Below, one piece after another: positions 1 to 13,355 of a stretch of 64,000 nt of DNA. This DNA is from Tillus elongatus (taxonomy: Eukaryota > Arthropoda > Insecta > Coleoptera > Cleridae): positions 21,139,739-21,203,738 of the forward strand of contig OZ023267.1 in assembly GCA_964006375.1 (NCBI GenBank). Direction: 5' to 3'. The position numbers and the translations under genes are program-made. A model generated the notes under the pieces. It was given only the letters and a program-made list of their open reading frames with translations, was not told the origin of the DNA and did not search any database. Numbering within the stretch: the stretch's first letter is position 1; the number at the start of each line of letters is the position of its first letter.

Positions 1-259
1 CCTTATAGTGGTGGACAAAGATGGGTTGGGTTGTTGTAGCTCGATTACAGGGCCTCAATCTGCCTACTCTCCAACTCTCGCTGGAGATGGTCTCTAATCT
101 CTCAGTGTGTTCAACCCCAGGCCTCAAAAAGATATGGCAGTTCGTTTCAAAGATAAACACAATATTTCACACTATACCTTAGCTCTTCTTAAACACTGAA
201 CATCTAACACTTATTTCCTTTTTCAAAACAAATTTTACAAACAAGTTCGAGGTGCTCCA

Positions 260-523
260 ATGGGTTCACCACTCTCTCCTGCTTCGGCTAACATTTATAT
301 AGAAAACTTCGAGACACAAGCCCTTAATTTATCCCAAGCAGCCTGTTTGTTAAGATACGTTGACGAGATTTTCGCTGTCTGGCCACACGGTAAAGAATTT
401 CTAGACGAATTGCTTTCTTACCTAAAAAGCATCAACCCCCAAATCCAGTTCACCATGGAAATAGAATATAATTTTTCTTTGCCTTTCTTAGATGTACGCA
501 TCAGTAAAAACCCAGTCAAATGA
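260..523 (+). pseudogene. PLE reverse transcriptase palm fragment
   Basis: An 87-codon open segment covers RT motifs: the GSPLSP motif at the start, YVDE at the catalytic box where PLEs normally have YVDD, and LPFLDV near the end. It stops at 521-523 while related sequence continues beyond in other frames. Loss of the second catalytic Asp and the short frame make it a dead fragment of the surrounding PLE. Confidence 0.75.
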
Positions 524-1471
524 TTCTTTCACACTGGGTACCGAAAACCAATCCACAATAATCGTTATTTTAACGCACAATCTCACCATCACCCATCGCA
601 ACTAAATTCCGTGGTTTGAACACTAGTAACACGATCCCTTAGACTAACGGACAACAACAATAAACAGACAGAATTAAACTTTTTAAGACAGACATTGCGA
701 GAAAACGGGTATGGCAACAATCACATACTACTAAACATTAGAAACGCACAATAACAAACCACTACACAACAAGAAGAACAGATAGAGTACACACAACAAC
801 ACAGCGTTTTTACCATACATTGAAGGTATCACTGACAAAATCAGCCGAATTTTTAGAACCCATAATATCAAAACCGTATTCACAACAGAGCAAAAACTGT
901 TAAATCTAATAAAAACTCCCAAGGATGCGATTCCAAACGAATCCCAGGTAGTTTACGAAATTCCTTGTTCCGACTGTTCCCGAACTTATGTAGGACAAAC
1001 AAATAGACGCATTCACAATAAAATATATAAACAGATCCTTGCAGTTAGAAAATCCGACCCCTCATCGGCGCTGGCCATGCATCATTCACACAGGACACAA
1101 AATAGACTTCGATAATGCCAAAACAATTTTACAACTTTAAAACGAGAATTATCCGCGAAGCAATCGAAATCAAAAAAGGCCTGAATGTTTAAATAAGAGA
1201 GATGTTGGTCTTTGCCTTCCGATTACTTGGAAACCTATTATATCTTCCTTACAACACACACAAAATGAAAATAAATTCAATAGACAATATCATTGCCTCC
1301 TTATCTGTCTTAACAAATGCCGGTAATCGTCTTAATCCTCTTAATTCTTTAAGTACCGTGACCAAATCCCATGACTGAATTGACCGTGACCCGACTACTT
1401 TCACTGATAACGAAGCAGGTAGACGGAACGATACGTACAATACAAGACTTTCAACGAACTGTCAGATTCCT

Positions 1472-1680
1472 CTGAGGCCTGGGGTTGAACACACTGAGTT
1501 CTTGGAGATTATCTTCAGCGAGAGTTGGCGAGTAGACAGGCTGAAGCCCCGTAATCGTGCTACAACAACCCAACCCACCTTTGTCCACCGCTCTAAGGAG
1601 TAGGCAGATTGAGGCCTAAGAGTGTCTTTACCTTTTGAAAATAGCTTCAAAACAGGAGCCGAAACGTCGAGTTTTGATAG
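1472..1680 (+). repeat. PLE terminal repeat, inverted copy of bases 1-128
   Basis: Reading the minus strand from about 1600 to 1472 reproduces bases 1-128 with scattered differences (shared blocks include gggttgggttgttgtag-like sequence and the cctgaggcctgg-type end). Beyond the inverted block the plus strand runs into a hammerhead-like motif at 1635-1668. This is the 3' PLE terminal repeat. Confidence 0.7.
1635..1668 (+). ncRNA. Degenerate hammerhead ribozyme in PLE terminal repeat
   Basis: The motif reads TTGAAAA (expected CTGANGA), then a stem of AGCTTC and GGAGCC-like arms with an AAAACA loop, then GAAAC and GTC. The GAAAC-GTC half is intact. The CTGANGA box has two changes, so self-cleavage is doubtful. 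PLEs are known to carry minimal hammerheads in this position. The assignment rests on the core pattern and the PLE context. Confidence 0.5.
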
Positions 1681-2043
1681 TATTAATATAACTGTCCTTG
1701 AGATATATTTGAGATACGGACAATGTGTTTAAGATTAACAATGCTAAAGTATTTCCGATGTAATTTTGAGTTTATAGTTTATTCACCTCTACTAGGCTTT
1801 GCGTGACAAATATGCTAAGCCGGGTATTTCTTTACAGTGCTATGCTAACATACGAATAACATTTCTGTTTTAGCTTCTGATTTTTCCTTCTGGAAGGTAT
1901 CTGGGGGAAGTCATGGACTTTCATTAGCTTAGCTAATCCAGTGCAAAGTCAGATTTATTGAGTTGAACTGAATCCGATTTGAAAAAACATATTTCAAAAA
2001 TAGTTGTGTAGCTACCACGCATATATAGTGTTTTTAAAAAGTA

Positions 2044-2414
2044 AGACGGTTCTAAACCTCTCTTCATATTTCTAACAGCTTGTTAACTTCAGGGGTGAGA
2101 AACATAGTTAATATATGGACATAATACTCACTTGTGAACACTCTGTAGCTAATAGTTTGCATGTTTTGGTATATACACTGTTTGTTTGTAATTCACGCTT
2201 GTAAAACCTTGGAAAGGCGCCAGTTATACTTTCACTTTTGTTGAAGCTTAAGGTTTCATACAAATAAACAACCCGCTTTATCTACGTTTACTTGTAAAGA
2301 ATTAACCTAAGTCCAAAACAGTAAACAAATTTCTATTTGAGTTCTGTTTACATTTTTAATAATAGCAATTGCCCTTAGATAGGTACTGTCTCCTTCTCTC
2401 TTATGACAATCCAT
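2044..2414 (+). repeat. Left arm of foldback inverted repeat
   Basis: Pairs with 3412-3783 in inverted orientation at high but imperfect identity, with small indels and substitutions. The match runs from the outer agacggttc to the inner cttatgac-atccat block, just before the 3' side of the U6 copy. Confidence 0.85.
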
Positions 2415-2430
2415 TTTTTTCTATCTCACT

Positions 2431-2466
2431 CTTTACGATTTTGCGTGTCATCCTTACGCAGGGGCC

Positions 2467-2497
<31 letters not shown>

Positions 2498-2523
2498 TGT
2501 ATATGTACCGCCGAAGCGAGTAT
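2431..2523 (-). pseudogene. U6 spliceosomal snRNA copy, 3' truncated
   Basis: Read on the minus strand this matches U6 from its 5' end: CGCTTCGGC near the start, CATATAC, AAAATTGGAACGATACAGA, GATTAGCATGGCCCCTGCG, AAGGATGACACGCAAAATCG. The ACAGAGA box and the AGC triad region are present. The last ~13 bases of U6 and the terminal T run are replaced by unrelated sequence. No PSE or TATA-type snRNA promoter can lie upstream, because coding sequence of an integrase begins at base 2524. It is therefore read as a pseudogene, although the internal U6 core is remarkably well kept. Confidence 0.88.
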
Positions 2524-3360
2524 TCCTGGTTATCTGTAACTACTTCAGCAAGTATGTCCTGCTCTTTCCAGTGCGCTCTGTGACGTCTAAAGTGCTGGCT
2601 AAAAATGTGGAAGCAGACCTGTTCCACGTATACGGGATACCGGAAATCCTGATCTGTGAAAATGGTCCACAGATGCGCAGAGACAGTTCCAGGGCCTATG
2701 TGAGAGGTACCACACCCGGGTCCACTTTACAGCCCACCAGAACCCACCCAACCCAAAGGCTGATCCAGTGGAACGGTATAACAAGATTTCTAGGACCGTG
2801 ATATCTTGTTATATCAGACAACATCACGGTACCTGGGCTGACAACCTGGATGCGATCGGTTGCGCTATCAGAACTTCCAAGAGTAAAGTCACAGGTCATC
2901 CCCCATATTTCATCCAATACGGGAGCATGTGTCAGATGGCCATGAATATCAATATCGGGTAAGAGACGACACCGAAGATGACCTTCCCCCACCAACGGAA
3001 GCCCAGAAGCGAGTGGACGGATTCCGGTAGTTGTTCCGACATGTTAAACAGAGGCTTGAGTTTGCGCAGGAGAGGAACCGTCATTATTATAACCCGAGGC
3101 GTAGAACTGTCGTGTTCAATGCTGGCGACCATGTCTGGCGGAGGAACCAGGTCCAGTCCGATGCCGTAAAGGGCATTAAGGCTGGCCTATGTCCAAAGTA
3201 TATGGGCCCCTTCACTGTTAAATGGAAGAAAGGATACTGCACATACGAGCTGGCAGATGACATTGGTCGCCCAGCTGGGGTTTGGCACGTGCAGGACCAC
3301 ATGCCCGCGTTACATTTTGTTGGACCAGCTTATGGTGTGGGTGGTGGGACAACAGGTTGT
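2524..3360 (+). pseudogene. Ty3/gypsy integrase fragment captured in the foldback element
   Basis: Frames encode the integrase core from its first strands (VICNYFSKYVLLFPVRSV) through GIPEILICENGPQ, where the second catalytic Asp of DNGPQ reads as E. They run on to the C-terminal region (HYYNPRRR, VFNAGDHVWRR, CPKYMGPFTV, YELADDIG, HMPALHF). The upstream zinc-binding domain and first catalytic Asp are missing. It is interrupted by frameshifts near 2790-2810 and around 3030. It belongs to a different gypsy lineage from the intact element at 24-30 kb. Confidence 0.85.
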
Positions 3361-3411
3361 TTGCTCCTCAAGCTATCAACATTTTAACTTGCTTTTAAAA
3401 GATATAAAAGC

Positions 3412-3783
3412 ATGGATGGTCATAAGAGAGAAGGAGGCAGCACCTACCTAAGGGCAATTGCTATTATTAAAAATGTAAACAGAACCTCAAATATAAACTT
3501 GTTTACTGTTTTGGACTTACGTTAATTCTTTACAAGTGAAATTAGATAAAGAGGGTTGTTTATTTGTATTAAACCTTAAACTTCAACAAAAGCGAAAGTG
3601 TAAGTGGCGCCTTTCCAAGGTTTTACAAGCGTGCATTACAAACAAACTGTTTATATACCAAAACATGCAAACTATTAGCTACAGAGTGTTCACAAGCGAG
3701 TATTATGTCCATATAATAACTATGTTTTTCACCCCTGAAATTAACAAGTGGTTAGAAATATAAAGAGAGGTTTAGAACCGTCT
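3412..3783 (-). repeat. Right arm of foldback inverted repeat
   Basis: Inverted partner of 2044-2414. An apparent 75-codon frame at 3536-3763 lies entirely in this arm and is not a gene. Confidence 0.85.
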
Positions 3784-4520
3784 CAAAAGTTGCACTAATT
3801 GTTAACTAAAGTCGTATACAAAACCCAGTATCGCTAAAAACTGGCTCTTACACCTGGCTTCATAGGGTCGACACTTTTATTATTCTCAAACCGCGAAGAC
3901 AAGATATATATCTCATAAAATTTGTTCTTGGACTATCGAAAGTATTAGAGATATCACACTTTTTTTTGACAGCTTTATATATCAGCCGCCTCTGACATTT
4001 TATAAATGTTTCATTGCTCAGTGCTACCCACATCAGTGTTACGTTGTAGAGACCATAAAATAGAACTTTGATCTGACGTTTGCATTGTACCGACTGCTGA
4101 ATACCGAACGTTGAGTGTGGATCTTGTATTGCTGACCGCGCCGCAAATGGAACAACCGGGACAACTAACCTTGCTATGCTAACATTATGATATCTGCAGG
4201 GAAAACGATGTAGTTATGCAATAAGGAAAGTAGTGACAATCATTTTTTGCCTACCAGTCAAAGTAATTAGTCGTATTTTATTTTCAGTGCAAAACAATTT
4301 TTTATCAGTCTTAAAGTCGATATCTCTCTATGAACCAATATTTATTTATAAAATTTACAAAAAGTTCAAAATAAAACATGAGTCTTAAAAATTCTGAAAC
4401 ATAGCCAGAATAGTGAAAAAATAATAATTTTTGTTTCTGAAAATTGCGAAGTGGCTACAAAAATCTCTATTTCCTTGTGGTATTTTACTTTTCAAAATCA
4501 TTTAATAGCAATATTATATA

Positions 4521-4523
<3 letters not shown>
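3784..4523. other. No gene seen
   Basis: About 740 bases of AT-rich sequence without a convincing frame, RNA gene or repeat partner elsewhere in the window. Confidence 0.5.

Positions 4524-4593
<70 letters not shown>
4524..4593. repeat. (TA)n tract
   Basis: About 35 uninterrupted TA units on the left side of the palindromic PLE ribozyme fragment. Confidence 0.98.
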
Positions 4594-4595
<2 letters not shown>

Positions 4596-4639
4596 TTTGG
4601 AATATTGCACTACACTGTAATCACTTTTAAATATACACT

Positions 4640-6831
<2,192 letters not shown>

Positions 6832-6906
<75 letters not shown>
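6832..6906. repeat. (TA)n tract
   Basis: About 37 TA units directly after the mariner right end, passing into gtgtgtatatat. Confidence 0.98.
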
Positions 6907-6912
<6 letters not shown>

Positions 6913-7009
6913 ATATATTTGATTAAAATGTAAAATATCAGTGGGCTCATAACTGATCCCTGAAGAATATACAATTATGGTCGTACATGCCTAAAGTAGT
7001 CATTTCTAC

Positions 7010-7577
7010 CTCTAAATATATTTTCTTATTCTAAATATATGATTTATATTATATGTATATACTAATTTCAAAGTAAAATTGTGCATAATCGGTTTCGATT
7101 AATGCAGGTAGGACAAAATGTTTTTAATTTGTTCAAAATCATACAGCTACCTAGTTTCTATCCTAACTAATTCATGTAAATGAATAATTAGTTTATAATT
7201 GAATAAAACAGATTTTACGATGCTTCCAAGAGACATTTTTCAGTAGTAACTTCAAGTAGTTTCAAGCTAACATTTTATATATGAGAGTTCAAGTTGTGTC
7301 ATGATTTTTATAACTTAATATCGCTTCTGTTGGCAATGTAGATAGGACATATAATCCAAATGTGGTCATATTTTTCTAATATCTGTGAAATATATCGTCC
7401 ATAACTTCCCTCAAGTCTTCGTTAAATCGCTTTCTGAAAACATTATAAGGAACAGGTTTAGTATTATCATTTATTTCATATTTTATGAGAATCATTTATA
7501 TCAAATATAAAGAAGTATACGTTATAAAGTTGATGATTTCACTGGTGTACAAACAATTTAATTTTCATTACACCTCA
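7010..7577. other. No gene seen
   Basis: AT-rich sequence with no convincing frame. A weak LINE reverse-transcriptase-like string (LQGSVMSPLIF) on the minus strand at about 6920-6985 is too short to call. Confidence 0.4.
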
Positions 7578-7623
7578 CCGAAGATACTATCATTCCATGG
7601 TTGCTTGTCGAATCGAAACGTCA
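7578..7623 (+). ncRNA. Possible degenerate hammerhead
   Basis: CCGAAGA (one change from CTGAAGA) is followed by a loosely paired region and a perfect GAAACGTC. It resembles the first ribozyme motif at 1635 but stem II is poorly paired. Weak call. Confidence 0.3.
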
Positions 7624-7699
7624 TCACTCCGGGAGAGCACGGCAAAAGTTGTAGGAAGCGGGAAAACTTTTTTCCCGACCCCTAATCGGAATATGCATT

Positions 7700-7900
7700 T
7701 ATAAAGCAAAAAATATATAAATGAGTGAATGAACTATGTGAAAACTGAAACCTGTGATGAGCACTAATATGCACATTTGGAGAACCCAAATCACCACAAC
7801 ACATATTTCAGAGACCTTACGATTGTTTTGTTGACCACGTCAACATATTCAGACGAAGAAAAATTCTAAAATTAAACTACTAGCTACCGTGTATTTATAT
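7700..7900 (-). repeat. PLE terminal repeat
   Basis: Shares the block containing ctgtgatgagcactaatatg, cacttggagaacccaaatcac and caccacaacacat with the terminal repeats at 20.8 kb, 32.3 kb and 58.8 kb. It lies downstream, on the same strand, of the GIY-YIG fragment at 8646-8969. Confidence 0.7.
7817..7853 (-). ncRNA. Hammerhead-like motif in PLE terminal repeat
   Basis: Minus strand: CTGAATA (7852-7846), stem II GTTGAC/GTCAAC fully paired around GTG, then AAAAC where GAAAC is expected, then a GTA in place of GTC. Stem II pairing is intact, but conserved catalytic positions are changed, so it is probably inactive. Confidence 0.55.
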
Positions 7901-8645
7901 CGCGTCTAGGTAAACGAACTACTCCGAAGTAAAATTGTCGTCGAAGACCCATCGTTTGTTTATTGTGTAGTGAAACTACGAGGTCGAAGACCTGCTTTAA
8001 TCTTCTGGTCGACAAATTTATGAGCCCTTATCTAATATAAGGATAATAGGCTTAAAAGGAACGGTACCGAGTTATTTAAGGAATCTGCACGTTCCCTTTC
8101 GATCTAGAAATTGACTATGTGGATATTGGAGCAAGCCGACAACCACATCTGGCGAGACAAACACAATAACCTTCGCTCATCTTTTGTATATAGAAAACTA
8201 AACCCGGGTGTTTGGCGCACATTGTTAACTCAAACAGAGGATAAATAATTCAACTAAAATACTACATAAAAAATAAATTTATATTGATTTTAATTCTTCG
8301 TAAACAGTATTTATATTGACTTCCTAGATACACGGAAAACGAAAGGGTCTTTAAGTCAAGACAAGCGTAGATATTAGTATATGTATAGACCGGACGAGTT
8401 ATTGACAGTAAGTTATTATTCTACCAGACAAATTAGGAGTGTTTAAGTGGTCAAATGCAAAGTGAAAATAAAGGGCTTGAAATTAAAGGTGCCGCACGAT
8501 TCAATGAAGTTTTGTTCTTAATTGACCTTGATATAAAAATACTTTCTAATGATCAAGCATAGTTTGCTGTCTAACATTTTTGAAATTTTCTTTGTCAATG
8601 TGGTGATTATTATCCCATATATGTTGTTTTATCTCATATATGTTG

Positions 8646-8969
8646 TTACGACTCGTCCATCGTACCATGTCGTAAATGTGCGAGATGTTCACGAAATCTG
8701 GTGGCTATGTTTCTCCTAGTTTGACCCACGTATTTAAGATTGCAATCTTTGCAACTAATCTCATAAATACCGGACATTTCAGTGACTTTGTCTTTATCTT
8801 TCGTATTACCCAACAAATTATTTAAATAACTTTTCGTCGAAAAAGTCAAATGTAAATCGGCTTTCTTAAAAATACTTTTTAAACCTTTCGTGATTCGTGG
8901 TTCATAAGGTAAACACACAATTTTTTTCTCTATTTTATCTTTCCTAAATGTCGTACATTCAGATATCAT
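8646..8969 (-). pseudogene. PLE linker and GIY-YIG endonuclease fragment
   Basis: A 107-codon frame. Residues 1-65 are the RT-endonuclease linker (LPYEPRITKGLKSIFKKADL, then the LLGNTKDKDK stretch). Residues 66-107 are the start of the GIY-YIG domain (GIYEISCKDCNLKYVGQT, then RFREHLAHLR with the catalytic Arg). It stops where the domain should continue with a catalytic Glu. The adjacent upstream PLE piece at 8985-9075 is on the opposite strand, so an inversion junction lies between them. Confidence 0.85.
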
Positions 8970-8984
8970 TTAACACAGAATTAA

Positions 8985-9075
8985 AATACATAAAAAAATG
9001 TGGCGAGATATAATGGTTACTCGGATGGTTTAATAGACAAATTGGTTAACAAACACAGAACAAAGAAAATGAGAC
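8985..9075 (+). pseudogene. PLE fragment in inverted orientation
   Basis: Plus-strand residues ARYNGYSDGLIDKLVNKH match the EYNGYTACL-KLINKQ segment that precedes the linker in the PLE copies at 34.6 kb and 55.6 kb. In an intact PLE it would be on the same strand as the GIY-YIG fragment next to it. Confidence 0.65.
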
Positions 9076-9199
9076 TTGATTTGATTTTGTTTACATTTCT
9101 ATTATATTATGCTACACTTTCCGTCGTTACAGAATGTGTAGAATTTTCATTGAAACACATTCAACGACTGTTTCGGATTTATATGACGTCTTATGTTTA

Positions 9200-9620
9200 A
9201 GCCATTAATTTATAAACTTCAAATTTGGTTCATAAAACTGTAGCAAAAATAACAATTTTGAATCTAGTCCATGGATCACAAACGAAATTGGCGTTAAGCA
9301 AAGTGACTATACAATGTTGAGTCGTAGACCCACTTGGTAGCTTTTAGTAAAAGTAACTTTAAAGTTCCGGCTTTTCATTATCTGCCACCAAGGACAAGTT
9401 GTAACTACTTTGAAGGTCAATGTTTTAGTACCTGCTACTTCAAAGTGTTTGTTTCAAATTGCGACATTTTTGTAGATGGAAATTCACGACGCCATTATTA
9501 CCTCTGATGTTACTATAAATATTCAATCATTAATGTATTGCTTTCTTGCCATTGTCGCAGCAAATTTTTATAAAATTATTAGTTTCGTGTATAGAAAAGT
9601 ATATTAGTACAAATGCGAAT
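9200..9620. other. No gene seen
   Basis: AT-rich sequence between the PLE pieces and the Helentron-like repeat. No frame or RNA gene supported. Confidence 0.4.
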
Positions 9621-9628
9621 ATTGGTAT

Positions 9629-9917
9629 AAATGATCTGGTATAAAATATTTTTTATAACTTTTTTTCTTGACACATAGAAATATAAATTTTGGCGTATAG
9701 TTTTCCCTTAATATCGTAAACTTACGTGCCAAATTTTGTTACCATACCTTTGCTATTTTTTGAGATAAAAATTTTTTTCGAAAGAAAACTCAAAATTTTC
9801 CCGGAAAACCTTGTTAAATTTTCCTGGCTAACGTACCTATCCAAGCCTTTTTAAAAAAGGAAGGTACACGCCAAATTTTATCAAAATGGGACCATTATTT
9901 TTTGAGTTATCGGTTTG

Positions 9918-10005
<88 letters not shown>

Positions 10006-10087
10006 TGAAACTGACCCCGGATATGGGGCCCATTTGAAGATTTTTTTTCAAAATTCAAAGTCGAGATCTCCCCATTAATTAGTATGC
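9629..10087 (+). mobile_element. TA-core Helentron-like repeat, 5' truncated
   Basis: Shares the left-arm block (acatagaaatataaattttgg, cgaaagaaaactcaaaatttt, gaaggtacacgccaaatttt, ttttttgagttatcgg) and the right-arm block (gaaactgaccccggatatgg) with the other copies of this family. The arms are separated by a TA tract at 9918-10002. The 5' terminus found in the 12998 and 57156 copies is missing. Confidence 0.75.
9918..10002. repeat. (TA)n tract inside Helentron-like repeat
   Basis: About 42 TA units between the two arms. Confidence 0.98.
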
Positions 10088-10966
10088 ACCCAAAACTGCA
10101 AATTTCTTAATATACAAATTATTATATTTCAACAGTAAACAGGCGTCCGTTTAGATTTAAACACTCCAGACGTCGAAATATGAAGCATGAGAAAGTGGAT
10201 TAATAATACTGTAGCTGTAGTCTAGCTAGTATCCATAGAATTGAAACAAAAGACTAAGACGGTTTCAGAACACAAGGGTTGGAGAGATGCAATAATTTTT
10301 AAGACGAAGAAAGTAAGCACGAGACAGAGTAGGTAGTGATATCCCCGTGATAGTGACTGTTACCGTTTCGCCACGTTGCACAGTGGGTCAGAATCGGCAT
10401 TTTTCGGGAAAGTCCTGTATAACAAAATGTTCGAATATTTATTTATTTTTATTTTATTTATTTATTTACTTATTATCATAAATCGTACAACATGTCTACA
10501 CAATAAGCCTCAGGCTTGTGCTGTATACTAACATAATTTGATAAAATTCCACCAAAAACTGCTTGAAAACTCCATACAAATGTGACATACTCCTAATTTT
10601 GACATTCCAAATTTGTTGGGCTTCTACTTGTTCCATCTAATGAAGCAGTCTTTGCCTTTACTTTTCATTGATTTTAATGCTTTCCTAATACCTTCCAAAC
10701 TAAAATTCTTTTTTATGGCCGATATTTTCATCCAAATTTTTAATTTTGAATTTATATGTTGTTGATTTTTGCAAATGATAATGGTAGTACGTATATTTTA
10801 GCATAATATATATTTTAAATCTACCATCTAAAAGTGTTAAGAAAAAACAAATACCGAGTACCAGACCATCCTCAATTCAGATCTTCTTATAAGAGATCTA
10901 AATTGACATCTAAAAACTTTATCAATTTTTTTTTTCTTACAGAACAATTACTTGATCCTTCTAAAG

Positions 10967-10967
<1 letters not shown>
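10088..10967. other. No gene seen
   Basis: AT-rich. Bases 10480-10560 resemble 36890-36960 (both contain a tacagcacaag-type block and cttattgt), so a relic of the same repeat may be present. Confidence 0.35.

Positions 10968-11037
<70 letters not shown>
10968..11037. repeat. (TA)n tract
   Basis: About 35 TA units, followed at once by tacaggataagtc, which resembles a mariner-type terminus, but no partner end was found. Confidence 0.97.
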
Positions 11038-11039
<2 letters not shown>

Positions 11040-11040
<1 letters not shown>

Positions 11041-11560
11041 GATAAGTCAAATTTCCATGCTTAAAGTTATACAGGGTGAAATACCAAGTCAATTATAACG
11101 CCCGCTGCCACAGCAACAAGAAGCACCGCCAAGTATGTATTTGTCCACAGATATCCGCAGTTGATTTCTGCCTTATCACTTAGGTCAAAGTACAAATAAA
11201 ATAATTAAACTGATTAGAACATGTAGGTACATGTAGCTAGTAGTTAAAATTCTAAGACTATATGAGACCTAAAAAAAGTTTCATAATAGAACCTTGCAAA
11301 ATTTGGCATGACTCTTTTATATAACTTTTTATAATTTTTTATATATATGAAGTAAAGTCCCTACTTACTCAGTAAAAATACTGAAACACATTAATCCATT
11401 TCTTATAAAAAAATTAAAACGTTGAAAGCACTTTTCCAGATTTTTTTAAGTAACTTTGAAAACATAAAGTTATGTCAACTGAAAGTGAATTCGATTATAT
11501 TAGCTAAAATAAATCACATTCACTCTCTAAGAATACAAAAAAGTAAATAATATGGCTTAT
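11040..11560. other. No gene seen
   Basis: Contains a second tacagggtg-like motif near 11070 but no frame or paired terminus. Confidence 0.35.
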
Positions 11561-11865
11561 ATGGCATATAATGGATAATTAGGGATAATGGTTTATAACT
11601 AGGATAGTTGTGACATGTGTAACGACGTAATTTGTAATAAATAAATTAATAAATAATAAAACGAATTAACAACCTTTAACTTAACTCGATAAAATTTAAA
11701 CCAAATCTGTACATGATTAAATTAAAATTCTCGCGTCTTTACATTTTAAGAATCTAATAAAAATCTCTATGTATCTCTACATAATTAAAATCAAAAGTTA
11801 AAAGTCAAAAGTATCTTAATGTATGCAAACACTGGTATATATAACCTTGCTTGGTTATTTGTTAA
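11560..11865 (+). repeat. Dispersed repeat shared with 37960-38245
   Basis: Both regions share, in the same order, ataattaggga, a run of ttaattaaaatc-type blocks, aaaagtc repeats and tataaccttgcttggt. Function is unknown; a retroelement terminal region is possible. Confidence 0.55.
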
Positions 11866-11984
11866 TTAAAAATAATATTAAATATATTTTCACGCCTGGA
11901 GCCGCCCTTCTGGGTTGCTTTGTGTTCCATGAACAAATAAATATATGTTTTTTCCGCCTCTAACCCACTGTGCGTCGTCGCTAC

Positions 11985-12060
11985 GTAGAGGTGTGCTGGA
12001 GCTGCTGGGGACAGAAAGTCATGCTTGCAACGACAAGGTGACATCCCCATGAGCGTTTGA
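11985..12060 (+). other. Coding-like tail shared with 35965-36040
   Basis: Plus-strand residues GAAGDRKSCLQRQGDIPMSV followed by stops match RAAGDRESWLRWQGDLAFGL followed by stops at the other site. The nucleotide match (agctgctggngacagaaagtc, caaggtgac, tgataatnatg) suggests the C-terminal end of a retroelement protein. The family is not identified. Confidence 0.4.
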
Positions 12061-12997
12061 TGATAATAATAATGGTATTAAACTCGCAGGAAAGTTACCT
12101 GCCAATTTCCAGTCGATTTTTTTTTTTCTTAAACGAAAATAAAACTTATGTGGAAATAAAATTTTATGTACATCAACCTGTATAGATTATAGGGAACAAT
12201 TGTAAAATAGAGAATGGCGACAATATTGTAATGTAAAAAAAAAACAGCGTTGGTGTCAAATGGTCGGAATGTTCTATTTATAACAATATCGATTTTAAGA
12301 TATTACAATCATATCGAAAGTTATAAATGAAAAGCAGTTTTCTTTTAACGTTAATTAAGACCGAGTATCGATTACGAGTACAGATGTTCATCTCTAACCG
12401 GCATCGAGAAAATGAAATCCTTGTTATTAGAGCCATAAGGAAGATCGATGTAGTCATTGTTACTAATCCGAATGTATCTAGATGGCTGTGAAACGCATCT
12501 TGCATACAAATGACGCATTTGCTAAGCCAACCATAGTTTCTGTTTCAATTACACACCGGCACAAGCTACTTGATCAAAAAACATCAAAGGGAATGACGTT
12601 TGGTTCTCGTACACGAGCGCGGATTTCGGGGTTAATCTGCGATTCAAATACAGGGCGTCATCTGAATAAGGAATTAAGACGGCTGTGCTACTACAGAGAA
12701 AGCGGGTTTTCCCCCCACACCTTGAGAGTTCTTATTTACAATCCATGCATTGTTAAACACGGTATTTCTAGCTACTATACAGCTAATCTTCTTGTGGTCT
12801 TATTCACTTAGGCCCTCTTAAGATGCTAATGATACTCAGTGTAGACGTAGGGCGTACCGCAAGACGACTATTATTGACAGACTTCTGCTGCTTCAACTGG
12901 TAATTTAGAACCACACTGTGACAATCTGCTATTAAATATAAAATACAGTGGTTACCGATAAAGTTCAGGCGTCTTTAACAAACGCTAACAAGAAAAA
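12061..12997. other. No gene recognised
   Basis: A 109-codon frame at 12482-12811 resembles nothing I know and has no supporting context, so it is left unassigned. Confidence 0.35.
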
Positions 12998-13355
12998 TCT
13001 GGACGCAGCAAGTGCGTTATGGTAGTGAATTTACATAGAAATTATCCGACATCAAATATTTTTTAAATCTTTTTTCTTTTAACATAGAAATATAAATTTT
13101 GGTATATAGTTTCCTTTAAAAATCAAAAACTTACGTGCTAAATTTGGTTGCCATAGCTTTACTATATTTTTTTTTAGATAATTTTTTGTTCTGAAAGAAA
13201 ACCCAAAATTTTTCCAGAAAACCTGGTTCGATTTTTCTGGATAACGAACTAAGCCACCTATAAAAGGAAGGCACATGCTAAATTTTATCAAAATCGGTTC
13301 ATTAGCAAATGTTTTATGGAAAAATTCTCAGTTAAAACCCGTATGCGAGGTCAGC

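Larger units (their letters stand above)
1..1680 (+). mobile_element. Penelope-like element, decayed, with inverted terminal repeats
   Basis: PLE remnant. Bases 260-523 encode a reverse transcriptase palm piece (MGSPLSPASANIYIENFE, then LRYVDEIFAV in place of YVDD, then LPFLDV). Further frames continue the thumb and linker, and about 940-1080 encodes the start of a GIY-YIG endonuclease (YEIPCSDCSRTYVGQT). Bases 1-128 reappear inverted at about 1472-1600, matching the PLE habit of carrying terminal repeats in inverted orientation. Stops and frameshifts break the frame, and the first catalytic Asp pair reads D-E. The left end is cut by the window edge. Nothing suggests it is active. Confidence 0.8.
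2044..3783. mobile_element. Foldback element enclosing a U6 copy and a gypsy integrase fragment
   Basis: A 1.74-kb unit is bounded by inverted repeats of about 370 bp. The outermost bases read agacggttctaaacctctct on the left and the complement on the right. Flanks contain aaaagt on both sides, a possible short target duplication that I hold weakly. The interior is not a transposase: it holds a minus-strand U6 snRNA copy directly abutting a plus-strand Ty3/gypsy integrase fragment. It is therefore non-autonomous and looks like a foldback transposon that captured foreign sequence. The class of mobilising transposase is unknown. Confidence 0.75.

Noticed and set aside
2431..2523. Functional U6 snRNA gene
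   Set aside because: The last ~13 bases and terminal T run are missing and the upstream side is integrase coding sequence, so no snRNA promoter is possible.
6920..6985. LINE reverse transcriptase fragment on the minus strand (LQGSVMSPLIF)
   Set aside because: Only about 11 residues fit and no neighbouring RT block supports it.
12482..12811. 109-codon frame as a gene
   Set aside because: No recognisable motif, no family, no context; length is within chance for this region.
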